Part shown: positions 33,829 through 46,100 of the stretch, piece after piece
How the letters are laid out: the number at the start of each line of letters is the position of its first letter
Position numbering within the stretch: position 1 is the first letter of the stretch
Origin: Armillaria gallica
Lineage: Eukaryota > Basidiomycota > Agaricomycetes > Agaricales > Physalacriaceae
Direction of reading: 5' to 3'
DNA length: 64,000 nt
NCBI GenBank assembly: GCA_037576215.1
Contig: JBANDB010000001.1
Span: forward strand, 7,254,001-7,318,000
The notes under the pieces: generated by a model
Told to the model about the DNA's origin: nothing
What the model saw: only the letters and a program-made list of their open reading frames with translations
Database searches by the model: none
Position numbers and translations under genes: made by a program

Positions 33829-36319
33829 TACCATATTTTACCTACTGACTATGTTTCGCTCTTGATTGCTTCATCCACTCTTGTACCAATCCATTTAAAC
33901 AGTGTACTTTTACTACCGCTCTTTTCTGTCTCCTGTTTTTTATTCAGAAAAAAAAGTCTCATTGTACGTAGTCGTAACGACCTGATAGGAATGCAATTAT
34001 GTAAAGATACGAGCGCCCGGGAATAAACACCGAGTATTTTTGTCTCAGTTACACACCACGAAGACGGGTTCGAAATTTGTGGTCCTTGTGATCTGGGGTA
34101 TCGATTAACTTATGATCTGGGGTTTGGCAGCTGATCTGGGGAAGGGGAGAGGCGGGGCATTTGATTTTGTGGGTCCGTGTGGCGCTGCCGATAGGAGGTG
34201 TTTCATGTTGGGCAGCGAGTTCGAGGCTTGGAATATCGCATGGTAGAGGGCGGCCTCGAATTGAGGATTTCGAAGGTGTAGTCAACCTGAGCTCTAACCC
34301 GGGTGGTTTCAAGGAGAAGTGTGATCAACGCCCCATGTGCGAACCGGGACAATTTTATTCCGATTTAAAGCGGACCTTGGTCGTGAAAGAGGCTCAGCTC
34401 TTGTTCAGGAGGACTGAGTAAACGGCTCTATAATGGAAGTAACTTTGCTAGCTGTACAAAGAAAAAATATAATCAATTGAAGGATATTATTAGAAGGAAT
34501 ACCCACTTACCCGAGAAATGTTCGCAAGTGTCCCAGCAACAAGGGTACCTTCCAGCACTAACCAAGATTTTCCGGGTTGGATCTACGTGCTCAGGTGAAC
34601 AGTTTCGGATCTAACAGCGGAATTTAGGTGGGGATAAGCTTTCACAAGCAATTGACCGCCGGATGGAAGATGTATCCAACGCTGTGGAGAGACCAAGAAG
34701 CCGACGGACTGGCGCGCCTATGTTGCGGAAACATGTCCTATGTATCTGCAGTAGTTAATACCCGTGCACAGTATGGCCGAAATGAATGAAGACGTGCCAC
34801 CCGTGAGGTAAATCACAGCGGCAGAAATGCGAAGACACCCTGTAGAAGCACTTAGACATGCTGTAAGTCAGATACGCGAAATGCATTCACCGCATAATAC
34901 TCGATGCACGCAACGGTGGTGATAAATAAGACCGTAAAGCGCTTGTCCAGGGCATCAGCATTCATAATCACCATGGAACCGAGCATTCCCTCCAGAAGCC
35001 AGCCAGGGAGACAGATTTGGCATGGGTGTATGCGTGGCGACTACAAACTCGCGTGAACTGTGGTGAGTGGTTTCGCCCGCGTACATGGCACCACGGGTTA
35101 TACATAGAAACGCCTCTGTTGGGGATCTAATTGACTGAAGAACGGAAATGTGACGGTGAATATTCAGAGTCAGCGGGGCACAGATATTTCGAGTGTGAAG
35201 GACGTACCGTAAAGTAGCTTAATTACCGCTCGATGACCAAGACGCGCGATGGTTCTTTAAAAACATCCGAAATGTTGGTCTGGGACCAGTGCAGTGGCAT
35301 ACGTGTCCCCGGCGCCAAGAAAGGGATGCCATTGACGATAACAAAGGTTCGGACCATGCCAGTGCACAGAATGGAGAAAGCGATTGCTATGAACGCAGCC
35401 GGCGAGAGAGCTTTCTTGGGTCCGAGGAATTTAGCCATGCTAGCTGAATTGAATGAAAGGGTCCACTGCATAATGCTCGATGAACATTGAACAAGCATGA
35501 ACGCCGAATTGCCAAGATGATGTTAAATGCTTGTCAGGGCTCCCGCATCCGTAATCACCGGCATCCAATTGACTAGAGAACGTCAGCATGTCACTGATAG
35601 GTTTCAGGATCAGCGCGAAACATAGCGATTGAGTGTAAAGAACTCACGGCACTGTGATTGCCGCTGGATTGATATCGCTCCGGTAAGATGGTGATTATAG
35701 ATCGCTGAAGACGTCCATGACAGTGGGCTAGTACGCAGCGGCATCCATGACCACAGTGGAAAGTGAATGCATATCCATTGGTGTCGGGGATTCCATGGAG
35801 CTCAATACCCAAGGCAGGAAAGAGACACGATTAGCTAAAAGGTGCCTGTCGGAGATGCGTCCGGAGGGATTATCCTAGAGGTATCGCGCTGAGGAATTTG
35901 AACAAACGAGTGTTCAGAGACGGCACATAGTACGGATGGTTCCGATCCCACTAGGAGCGAGTGTTAGATGTCGTTAGAAATGGGCGATGTCCGTAGCAGA
36001 AACAGAAACGAACAAGCCACAAGCCACAAGCCAGCAGTGATAAACTTGACGACGGCTGTCTTGACGCGGGCCAACAATAGAACCCTTTCGCCACCAGAAT
36101 CTCGCTCTGACAATAAATCCATAAAGAATTGAAGAGGCGAGCAAGAAAGACGATTCTAGGGGAGGCGGGAATCTGCCTGACATGCGTTTATTCGTGACTG
36201 GCGAATGAGTTTGGTTGGGCCTTGTGTATATGCTTGCTAACGCTGGCATTGATAAAGGACGGAGGATGTAGTCATGTCCACGCTTTACGACGACAGCGGA
36301 CGTGGCAACTTTGAAGACA

Positions 36320-36460
36320 GACGGACAACGGCGTCGTGGGGGAAGGGAAGAAAGGAGAGATTGGGGTGTTGTTTTCAAAGTGGGCAGCTTTTGTACACGT
36401 CGGGTGGCCGTGCGCGTGGTATCGGCGCCGTCATGATGTCGTCATCGACGATGAATGCGC
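36320..36460 (-). promoter_or_regulatory. Promoter-like module, copy 3 (mirror copy)
   Basis: On the minus strand it reads GACGACATCATGACGGCGCC, then GCACGGCCACCC, then GTGTACAAAAG, then a CT-rich leader. It is colinear with 28820-28950 on the plus strand. The TATA box of copy 2 is replaced by GTACAAAA. Confidence 0.5.
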
Positions 36461-36611
36461 CTGGCAAGTTATAACTGGGCCTTTCTGGCTCTTCCCACCT
36501 TACACGTATGCTATTCCCTCCTAGCACACATTGTCCTCCACACATTTTCCCTCTCGGCTGGCCACACTAGGTCGCTATACTGTTACTGACAGAATAGGCG
36601 ACCTATACTGA

Positions 36612-36629
36612 ACATTGGCGCGCCAATGT
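36612..36629. repeat. 18-bp perfect palindrome with paired CCAAT boxes
   Basis: ACATTGGCGCGCCAATGT equals its own reverse complement and has ATTGG and CCAAT separated by CGCG. CCAAT is the binding site of the HAP/NF-Y complex, whose HAP3 subunit is encoded just downstream (37146-37701). Function unknown. Confidence 0.5.
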
Positions 36630-37145
36630 GAAGGGGCGCACTACGCGACCTACACTGACGTAATCGCGCGCTTCTGGATCAAGCCTGTGATTATTTGAGA
36701 ACGGTCCGCATCCTCTGAACGGACAAAACTCGAATCAGCAACCCATCGACCCAGCGATCAAGCCATTTTGAGAGACCAGAACAACTGGCGCGTCTCTTGT
36801 GGAAACAAATGGAAAGGCATGATAGGTTACCTTCTCTGTACACCGAGGACTCGCAATGGCCTTCGAGTGGCCAACACTTACAAGACCCACACAGAACACA
36901 TGGAGGGCTGCATTGGGAGACACTTTTCTTTGCCAGAACTTGTTGTATAGTACATAGCCCACAGTCATATAATAGCCTGGTCGCGTCGAATCAGTACGAG
37001 AGATGACAAACAAGAACTTGACGCACATCGATAAAAAACGGTGTACTGATACAATAATATATATTTCTACCTTCAGAATCACTCATCAGCGCCAGATCAT
37101 CAGGGGTATGGTAGTCAGGAACGTACTTCGGATCCCGCCTAACCG

Positions 37146-37701
37146 TCACTCCTCGTCTATCCTGGACTCGAGGTGATTGTCCTTTCCACTAGTCCCGCTT
37201 TGATGCTACACACCAAGCTATGAGCCAACCATTCAACAATCAAAAAAATCCACTTACCTGCCGTAGCTTCGCCAAATGGATTTTCAGCGTCTCAGCATAA
37301 TTATCGAACCCCAACGTCGACATCGCATACAGGATATCCTCCCCCCCAATCGTCTTCCTCTTCTCCATCTGACATTTCTCCGCTGCCTCGGACGTGATGA
37401 AGGAAATAAATTCTGAGACGCATTCTTGGACGCATTCTTTCGCGTCCTTGGCTATTTTTGCGGTAGGTGGGACGGAAGACTTCATGATTCGGGACACATT
37501 TGCTATCTGCATAAGACATGAAATATTTTGACATCGCGAAGGGGGAAATATGACACGTACAGGTAGGAACCGATCTTGCTCCCTGTACTCCCCAACTTCT
37601 TGTTCGGTAATGGGTAACGGTTCCGGGGGATCTTCAGTCGGTGGTGGTTCTAGAGGTGCCCCATCTTCTTGGGCAGCGAGAATTGGGTGAAGTTCTGCCA
37701 T
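37146..37701 (-). CDS. HAP3: CCAAT-binding factor subunit HAP3 / NF-YB
   Basis: Exons 37561-37701, 37258-37506 and 37146-37205 (introns 54 and 52 bp) give 149 residues. Residues ~42-134 are the NF-YB histone fold: [83 protein letters not shown]. The protein pairs with HAP5/NF-YC and binds CCAAT boxes together with HAP2/NF-YA. The acidic, proline-rich N-terminus is short. Intron 1 is 54 nt, has no in-frame stop and interrupts the core just before IANVSRIMK, so retention would insert 18 residues. A leader intron is likely at 37708-37765 (GTATGT...GTTAG). Confidence 0.95.
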
Positions 37702-37707
37702 ATGGCA

Positions 37708-37765
37708 CTAACGACGGTTGGTCATCAGTCGAATTCCTCCGTTGACGACAGGTAGCAGCACATAC
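37708..37765 (-). other. Predicted 5' UTR intron of HAP3
   Basis: In sense, a GTATGT donor at 37765 and a CGTTAG acceptor at 37708, with a CTGAT branch-like site; it ends six bases before the ATG. Length 58 bp, like the other introns here. Confidence 0.5.
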
Positions 37766-38252
37766 CTCCGCGGTTGCGGAATGCTTCGTTCAGTGTTCAG
37801 TAAAAGCTGTCAACAGAGGTCTCTGCAAATAAGCGCTCGGGCAGAAGGCTATACGATGTGTGGGGGGACGATGAAGAACGCGATGATTTGTGTTGAGAAT
37901 CTGAGAATCGTCAGGGTAAAGAAGGTCTAGATGCATCCAGGCCCTGGGCCGCCAAAGCTTATGCGAACATCACATGACTCATCAACCGCTTTTGGACCGC
38001 GTCGGGCATTTCGAGGGCCACTCACTCGCCACACATCAGCTCGGAGGTGAATGTCAACACTAGCAGACCCAGAGCAGACCATCTGAGCCTCCGGCCCATC
38101 AGTTGACGGTCCACCGACTTGTATTCTAGCATTGCTAGGGAAAGCTTAAAGCAAGCGTATCAGTGGTGGCGCTGCGCTACCTCAGGAGAGTGTAGTTAAC
38201 TTTCAGGAATTATCTTTTCTGACTCGCCGTCGTAAATGTGCTAAAAGCCCTC

Positions 38253-40169
38253 ATGGCTGGTCGAGGTAGAACTCAGCGCTACACCCGATTAGCGTATGTC
38301 ATATCTTTGCCGCTCCCGAACGATAATCAATTATTTGACATGACCCTCAAACCATCTCCGAAATATATGAGATCGCATATGAATGGGGAGACCGAGTACC
38401 TTCAGGGTTCAGCATTTTGCCGCCCTATTTCGAAGTCTTTCGCCATCATCTATCCACTACCAACATTCCATCTGATGACGATAACAACACCGACCTTTCC
38501 CTGATTTGCGCTTGCTTCTTTGCATTCGGCAAAGGGATATCTGCGTTGCACGGCGAACCCGGGACTGAGGCACTGTATGAGGATATAGTTGCAATGACAG
38601 AGACCATTCTTTCATGGACTCATTACTTCTTCCATGCCTTCGACATGTCCACTGGCCCCGGAGACAATCCTGATCTTAAGGGCACTCCAGACAGTAATCT
38701 GTCTTGCATAGCACATCTCCTCTCATCTCTGGCTACTCTCACTCAGTTCCGCCACTCCTTATATTCCGAGCCCCATCTTATCGAAAACATTGTTCGGCTT
38801 TGGCTCGAGCTCACGCTTCATGGGTACCAGTCAGCATATGAATTTCGGGCGCTCATGGCCGCCATTACTGTTTTTGACGACACCATATCCGAGATACCCG
38901 CAGCGTTGCAGCTGGGGAACCATCAAGCCGAAGACGTGGCCACTGTGATAATTTGAGGTCTCATTGAGGACCAGTCTCGTCGGCCGCAGAAATACGTTAA
39001 TTACATCAGAGGTGGAACACTCTTAACATTCTGCGCGAGAATGTCGGTCCGTTTCTACGACTGTATAATCGCCCAAAGGTCGGTCATGTCGTGCTGTCGT
39101 GCGATTCGAATACTCGTGTCTAAACCCAAAAGATATTTCCCTCCAGAGGCGAGAGCACGGGCTGTGGCTCTGGAAAACCTCATTGGATATATGTTTGGAC
39201 CCTGCGGTATGTATACAATTTGGCGGAAGCCTTGGACTTCCACCTCCTTGAGTCGGTATTAACATTTAGCCATTCTATCTCCCTTAACGAGGAGTCATGG
39301 GAACGAGAATTGTCCCGCCAAAGTTCTACAATTTTTTGGACGACATGAGCTCGCAATTACCTTCACAACATACCGATCTGTCCTGCGCCGGATACTTCGG
39401 ACCGTGAAGCATGCCGACAAGTTCGAGTCCACACTAGGAGAAGGACGTGTGGCTCAATAGTGGTATCGTCTTAAGGCAAATGTGAAAGGGCCATATAACT
39501 CGCCTTTCTGGTTTGATTGATTCTTCAGGCAGGTCAAACGATGGCCCCCATCGGCTTTCCAGTCAATCTTTTGGCACTCTGGTGAGCAGTACATAACGTT
39601 CAAACATCCACCACAGCGTTGAGACGGACCTTGAGGATTTATGCCCTTGTTGGGGCACTGGATCATGGATGTCAGCCGCGAGAAAAAATGACTTCTACAG
39701 TGATGATAACGGACCTCCCTATTCTCGCACATAAAAAGACCTTTGCTTTCCTTGAGGTCATATTGATGCATAGCTTCTGCTCGTTCAAGCGCGAATAGCT
39801 CTCATGAACTATCTTAGATGGAAAGTCGCACGGAATATCTTGCATGAATTCTTCGTTGCGATATGTGGAACTGATGTTCGGAAGCACTTGTATCTTATTC
39901 GTGCTTTGAGAACACAGGATCTCAACGAGCAGGTCGGGAACCCTGAGTCTGTTGCTACGACCATTGTCATGAGCTACATTGGGCCTGGAAATGTTGTGAG
40001 AATGTTGAGGAGGAATATGTCGATTTGTGCAACACAAATTGGAGAGGACAAATGGCGGCTGCTGAAGAAGGATGGCGAGCAGGTTATCGTCATCATGGAG
40101 CTCCCTTATGACAAAGACGAGCCGATATGTTTTACCATTCCGCTTTCACAGTTTGACGTTGCCCTCTAA
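38253..40169 (+). pseudogene. MYND-finger pseudogene, paralog of 24776-26700, with internal inversion
   Basis: It aligns along its whole length with the minus-strand gene at 24776-26700, from ATGGCTGGTCG to the final TAA. Defects: the first intron's AG acceptor is lost (GACAT where the paralog has AACAG); a TGA replaces a Lys codon at 38954-38956; CGG corresponds to TAG near 39458; several indels lie around 39010-39060; and a 7-nt difference in the last exon shifts the frame. The segment encoding the finger (about 39477-39792) lies in reverse orientation, so CPNK...CGGC reads on the minus strand while its flanks read on the plus strand. It cannot encode the family protein. Confidence 0.88.
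39477..39792 (-). other. 316-bp inverted segment within the MYND pseudogene
   Basis: Flipping this segment restores colinearity with the paralog at both junctions: the upstream exon end (TGGTATCGTCTTAAGG), followed by a GCGCTTGAACGAGC-type continuation, and the downstream CATGAACTATCTTAG. Both breakpoints fall next to GC-containing short repeats. Exact ends are uncertain by 2-3 bp. Confidence 0.8.
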
Positions 40170-40969
40170 CACTGGAATAGTATAAAGAGCGGCTAGAGAA
40201 AGACTATTCTGCACTACATAGACACCAAAAAACTGGGCGGGAGGGCTGCAATGATAGAGTAGGATGGATGTCGTTGTGTTCTAATCGAGAACAGTCCATA
40301 ATCCTTCGGGTAAGACTTGACTAATGATGTCTCGTGAACCTTGCTCGAGTTGCGACTTTACTAAAAAATCACAAAAGAAATGAATCACAAATTACGTAAA
40401 GATAAAGTGTGTTCCAGACTTTTCTTGTGCCTGGGAAATCACCAGCAAACCGTCAGTGAGGCTGCGCCACTTGCCTGAGCCGCCGCTGCTACAACCCTGC
40501 TACTCACCCACAGTCTCACGGTGACACGAGGATAACACGAGGTGATAGCAATAAACCCGCCGATGCGGGAAAGTGAGATGATGACACATTGACTACCGGC
40601 TTTATTCTCTCTTTATGCAAGCTTGAAGCATGCTCTCGTCCCAAGTGAACTTAATGACGAAAACTAATCACACATTCAGTTTATATACACCATGCCTGAT
40701 AGTTATTAAGCCACCTATATAAGATTATACGCGTTCCTTGAAAGCATTATAATAATTATGTGTAGTGTACGATATAAACCACAACAGGAACCACGGAAAC
40801 CTCGACTTATAACGGTGACCCGTATAGATTCCGAGCGACAAACCCTCCCAACTGAACTCCGATACATCCGGAGGAAGTGCACGGAGCGGACGAGGCAAAT
40901 ACGGCAATGCGTTATGGTGGCAAACTCGATATCAACCGTGCGAGCAACAAAGTAATGAGCGCTTCTTTA
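40170..40969. other. Intergenic region between the MYND pseudogene and the P450
   Basis: Both neighbours end here (convergent). No coding signal. Short ORFs at 40725-40955 overlap on both strands and lack motifs. Confidence 0.6.
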
Positions 40970-43138
40970 CTACCCGGACGCGATGACTGCAGCTGCCTTT
41001 CTTGTGCCGCCCCTAGGAGCGATGTTACATCGGAAAGATTTAATTCGGCTACCAACAATGAGCACCGGAAAAAGACTAAATGATCGGGCAATTAAAACAT
41101 ACCTGACAGGTCCAGGAATGGCCTCAAAGGTCGGCAAAATTGGTTTACCGCCCTCAGTTATGGGTGTAATGTTGAACAGAGACAACGCCGTTGCTATTGT
41201 GATAAAGAGTGATGCATCGGCTAACCGGAGACCTGTCAAAGTGGTTGCCGTTTGATACCGTTAAGAGAATAAGCGAGAGTTCGTACCAGGACAGATTCTG
41301 TCAGAGATCCTTGAGTGAATTGTTAAATGAATAGGACAATGCGTTACCGTCTACCAAATCCAAAGATGACATCACCAGGATTCCTCTCTGGGTTCAGGCC
41401 CAAAAATCGAGAAGGATTGAACTCATGCGGGCGCTTGTGCGTCTTGGGATCGTGTGTTATGTTCCTGGGAAATATGTTACTGTACCATCCTGCGACACGG
41501 AGAAAGACTCACCATATATTGACGACAATCGCAGATCGCTCCGGAATATAGTACCCATCTTGAATATCGGCTTGCGTAGTACAGTGGGGTAGACCTCACA
41601 AGCAACGAAAATAAGTCGGAAAGCCCAAGAGAACGGGGTGGAACTTACTCAGCGGAACTGGAGGATGTGTCCGAAGGATCTCTTTCCGTATGGCATCGAT
41701 GTAAGGGAGCTGCGCCCTGTCTTCGAAAGATGGCAACCTGTCGCGCCCAATTACGCTGTCCAATTCAGACTGTGCTTGCTTCTGAATATCGGGATGCAAC
41801 GTCATCATTAAGAAGAAGACGTGTAACACTATGCTGGTCTAATAAGATTGTTGAGTAGCGCATAAGACGGGCATTGGAATAGGCGCTTACTGTTTCTCCT
41901 CCAGCTGTCAGGGATAGTTGAAGTTAGCACATGGTGGGTGTATAAGTAGCAGGAAGTTATGCGCACCTCCGATCATTGCGCCTGAGGCGTGTTTCAAGTA
42001 GTCTTCCTCTTCCAGTGAAATTCCTTTCTGAAGCCACTTAGATACAAACGATTCCCCATATGCACCTGTGGCCTAAGCGACAATGAACAACGCGGAATGA
42101 TGAAGCGGATGATTCAAATATAGTTACCATCTGCTGCTTGACAAGGTTAAACGGTGCATCAACCATAACGTTGTAATGTTTCCTCCACTCGGCCGCCAGT
42201 TTCTTGAACCCGGCCCCTGGGAACCATGACGGCACGTACGAGACTGGAGGCTCTGAATCAGAGATCCGGAAGGGAAGGACGTTACGAGAAGCTTACGCAT
42301 TGGAATTGCATTAACCAAAAATTCCGAGGGTTCGCATCCTTTACCCATCTCTCCCATGGAACGAGTAGCGTTCTGGATGAAGTCGTCGTTGAACGAGACG
42401 GCTTCATGACCATATGCAATCTTGAGAATAATGGCGTCTGCGTGACTATCGAAGAAAAGACGGAAGGTAGACTTTCGTTAGACTATGTCAAGAACAACAG
42501 TGTCACGGTGCTTACAGCGTGATATGTTCGCTGAAGTAGGTGGGCGCTTCCAGAAGGCGTCTTGCGAAGCGCCGCGCCATCCTCTCTTCGTGGGGGAAGA
42601 AGGCCCTTATGGCATGATTGCTTCCCAGCTCCTGATACACCATCTTCCTGGAACTCCGAAGCCTTCGCCCGTAAGGCATTATTCCCATCGAGAGTTTGCA
42701 GCCCATCAGCTCTCCAGCCATGGGTATGCGCGGTCGGTCAGAGTAGATGCTTCCCTTCTTGTCGAGCATTTCCACCGCTTTCTCGTACGTGTTTATTATA
42801 ACGATGGTCTTCCCGAAGACAGTTGCAGATACGATATCGCTACCTATCAGGGTAGAAATCAAAGAATGGCCCATAGGAAATTATGTTGAACTCACCGTAG
42901 ACTTCCCCCCACTTTGCATAGACTTCCCCCGAGTCGGTTTCAGACGGGATATCTGGGAGAAAAGTCAGCGTGTTTTCCTTGAAGGAATCGGCGGCATACC
43001 AAGCATATTTCCGATGATAAAATGTCCTTTGGGTCCCGGAGGTAAAGCTGAACGCGATCGCCTGCGTGCGAAAAGAATTATCGAGAAGAAAAGAGCGACG
43101 GCAAGTAGAGCATAGTCCAGCAATGTCCCCGACAGCAT
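40970..43138 (-). CDS. Cytochrome P450 monooxygenase, 13 exons
   Basis: Exons (sense order) 43000-43138, 42896-42952, 42516-42843, 42297-42445, 42128-42243, 41967-42072, 41891-41904, 41649-41838, 41513-41594, 41348-41464, 41287-41297, 41103-41232 and 40970-41048 give 505 residues with every phase closed. An N-terminal membrane anchor (LLDYALLAVALFFSIILF) is followed by the PPGP hinge and helix C (YGRRLRSSRK). Next come helix I AGGETT, the K-helix EILR in IRKEILRTHPPVPL, the PERF-like HEFNPSRF, and the heme loop FGFGRRICPG with the Cys ligand. It should be an ER-anchored haem monooxygenase working with a P450 reductase; the substrate is unknown. Two micro-exons are notable: 14 nt encodes the GGET of helix I, and 11 nt encodes the heme Cys. 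Confidence 0.93.
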
Positions 43139-46100
43139 GGTGTTACTTGCAAAAAGCAACCCAAAAGACGCGTCGAGGGTACGATTAAGTAGTCGGAGCG
43201 TATGTGGAAGAACTGCGAATTTGTAGAACTACCTTGAATCCCGGAATCAGAACAAACTGATGGAACATGTGAAGGTTTCGGAAGCACATCGATGACAAAC
43301 TTTAATAAGGCCGATTACCTGACAATGACAGACAGCAACGCATATTCAGAACATTAAAAAGATTGCGGTGAATAACTAATCGTCAACGTGGGTCTGTGCC
43401 CATTTGTTAGCGCTTGGATATTTGCACGGCGCCCACTTCGACCTACTTACAATGCGTTTTACCGCGGAGATTGAGAGGCGTATTGACAGGTCAGGGTTCT
43501 GAGGGAAAAAAAGGCGGTAAGTATCCCACGAACACTTCGAGCAAGCGAAACATCGGTACCAATAAACAAGGTGTTCAGCTGCTGAGGTCGAAGAAACGAC
43601 GCTGAACCGATATGCGGCGTCGTCAGATGTCCTTACACGTTTGGGATTCGGCAAGTGCCACTCCGACCGCGGGTCGCTATGGTTCTACAGCGCTCGCGGT
43701 GTGACACATTTGGGCCACCTAGACTCGTTAGGCGCATCTCAAAGACTATTGGAAGCCTCCCAGGCTCCAGAGTCAAAGGTAAGCGGTAGATAGCATTGGG
43801 CTGCAGAGACTGCTGGTCAATAAACGCGTTCTAGCAAGCAAGCAACTGCAGTACTTCGCTAATATGCCATTTGCGAATGGGACACCTGTTGACGACCAAA
43901 AGTGAGCGGGATCCACGCTCTCCCGAGTCCGGTTCGGAGTCCTCGTTACCGTTACCGTCTTTGCCTGGAGATAATTAAATTCTAGGGCTCAGATCATCCG
44001 CATACGCCGATCACTGTTGACTTAAGTAGTAAGTACCCATATGGACCGGCAATGACGCGAATCCATGCTGTGCTATTATGCTCCCCGAAACGAGGGTGGC
44101 GGGACGTTGGCACAATAATCGTCTAAGAAAGAGTCTGCTATCCGTCCGCAGTAAACGGATTGTGTCACGTCGTTAAACTCTTGGATGAGTTGTCGAACGC
44201 CAGAGTGTAGCCGGAATTGGTCTTTTTTTCCTATGCTGCGACGTCTCAGGATGATAGTACACGAACAGACAGACATCGAAGACTGTTCCTGTGTCCGCTA
44301 ATGACGGTACACTTCTGCATTCTGACCAAGGGATTTTGGTGGTGCGGAGACATAACCAAAGCATATGGCCCAATTCCGTAAATGCACTATAAATCATCCG
44401 AAGGTCTAGTCTCGCGCTTGACAACGTCCTTTCCGTCGCACAGGTAACGTCGGCATCGGACCCACCAGCATGGCCAACAGATAATATCTATAAACAACAC
44501 ATGGGGGGCCCGTGCCAGTAACGCTATGGTGAAGTTGAAAACGTGGGTCTTTTTCAAACAAAGCAGACGCACTGGTACAAAAAGATGGAGACCAACCCTA
44601 ACCCTAGCCAAGCTAAACCTTCCCAATCTTGTCTATTTGACATGTTGCAGATGTCAAAGGCGAGACAGCGTCGACGGTATTAGCACCGGCGCTTGCGCTG
44701 GAACGGCAGTGCCGTGTCTTTAATGTATAGACCCTGCCAGAGGAACGGGTGTCAAGCCGGGAGGTATCGTTAAAGACAGGCTGGATAACTGCCAGGCTTC
44801 GCGGACGCGCAATGTCGCGAAATGAGTAATACACTGTCGCCAAGGTTTTGACGCTTCCGGCGGGACTGCTCAAGAAAATGCTAGGATTACGAACTCCGCC
44901 CTCTGTCGAGAAACATGATTGTTTCTTCGGGGTGAAATTTTCATGACACAAAACCGATTTAGCTACAACGAAGTGGCACGGACGATGACAGGTTCGGTTT
45001 CCTTGAACCTAGACGTCCAGATGAGAAGGATGTCACCAAAGACTAACGTGAGTGCGCACCGAAGGTTGAAAAGCTTCGACCGCGTATATTGTGCGGTGAA
45101 AGAAAGATAACTAGATTGGCGCCTAGAAAATACATGGAAATAGATAAGAATCGGTCCATCATCGCGCATCGCAGAAGAGTGAAGCTTACTCATTTGAGCG
45201 TCATCCTTGAATCTACTACTCTTTCAGTATGCTGAGTCAAGCCAGTCAGCCTATTTGAGATTGACTGACAACGGGGAGTGTTTCGGCTTCAACCGAGCCA
45301 GCGCGTATTGGAGAGGATAGAATGGATGCAGGTGTCGCACCCCATCATCAACCAACCTAGCGCAGACGATGATAGATTGAAAAGAATTTATTCCGCAGAA
45401 TTTCTTGTAAAAGAGTGAATAACGCGAAAAAGAGGCGCTCATATGCGGCTCGGCGCGCATATACCTATATTCTCTGCGAGTACAGCATGGTATGGAGCCC
45501 GTCGTAGCAGACTGGGATGATCAGGGGGCCGTGTTTGCATAAAATCATGGCAGAATATCGTCCTGTGCAACAAGCTCTTTCCGAAAATACTGGTCATAGG
45601 GTCCATCTGAGATTGGATGAGAAACCAGTAAGAAGTTGAAATAGGCTACTTACCGAGAAATGCAGTATGATGGAAGGAATGTCAGAAGTCAAACCGTGGA
45701 AGTGCTACGCGTTTCCATACTCAGCGAGCTAGAACCGAGCTACTGAGAGGCGAGGTAGGAACAGAGGTAATGTAAGAAGGAAGGCAGTAGTTCGGTGCTT
45801 GCTCATGGTGCATATATGCTTGATGCTAACTGCAGGCAGAGGACACTGTGCGAGAAAGACTTACGGTGACTTATACCACGCGCAAGCATTTTTTGTTGTA
45901 GAGGTATTTGGCAGAATTTTGTATTCATTTGCTAGGGCTCCATTGAGACGGCGACGTCCCTTCCCTGAGCGATTGAAAGCCCTCACTTCAGGTCATGAGG
46001 TTTGGCTTCTAGTACATGAATACTGCACTTTGTGTGAGCTTCACAGGTAGCAAAAAATTGGATTGCAACGCACACTTCTTAATGATACCCAGGTGACCTT

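Larger units (their letters stand above)
33829..37145. other. Gene-poor region with degenerate tandem fragments
   Basis: Related blocks occur at 34880-34975 and 35457-35565, and weakly at 35690-35765. Each has a CATAAT(A/G)CTCGATG core and a CATTCATAATCACCATGG-like end. Read on the minus strand they give fragments such as VIMNADALDKRFT and VITDAGAL, separated by stops and indels. A 71-codon ATG ORF on the minus strand (35220-35435) has one hydrophobic helix. GATCTGGGG is repeated three times at 34092-34141. I read the region as remnants of a small tandem gene family plus intergenic sequence. Confidence 0.4.

Noticed and set aside
33093..33834. Long minus-strand ORFs (139 and 227 codons)
   Set aside because: They are antisense shadows of the GC-rich bHLH coding exons and show no motifs.
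34049..34421. Overlapping ORFs on both strands near the GATCTGGGG repeats
   Set aside because: Neither has a family motif; the repeat itself is only three short copies.
44597..44607. CCCTAACCCTA resembles a telomeric repeat
   Set aside because: Only about two units inside ordinary sequence; too short to indicate an interstitial telomere.
44173..44626. Hydrophobic minus-strand ORFs as a seven-helix receptor gene
   Set aside because: Frames could not be joined with plausible introns and only one or two helices are visible.
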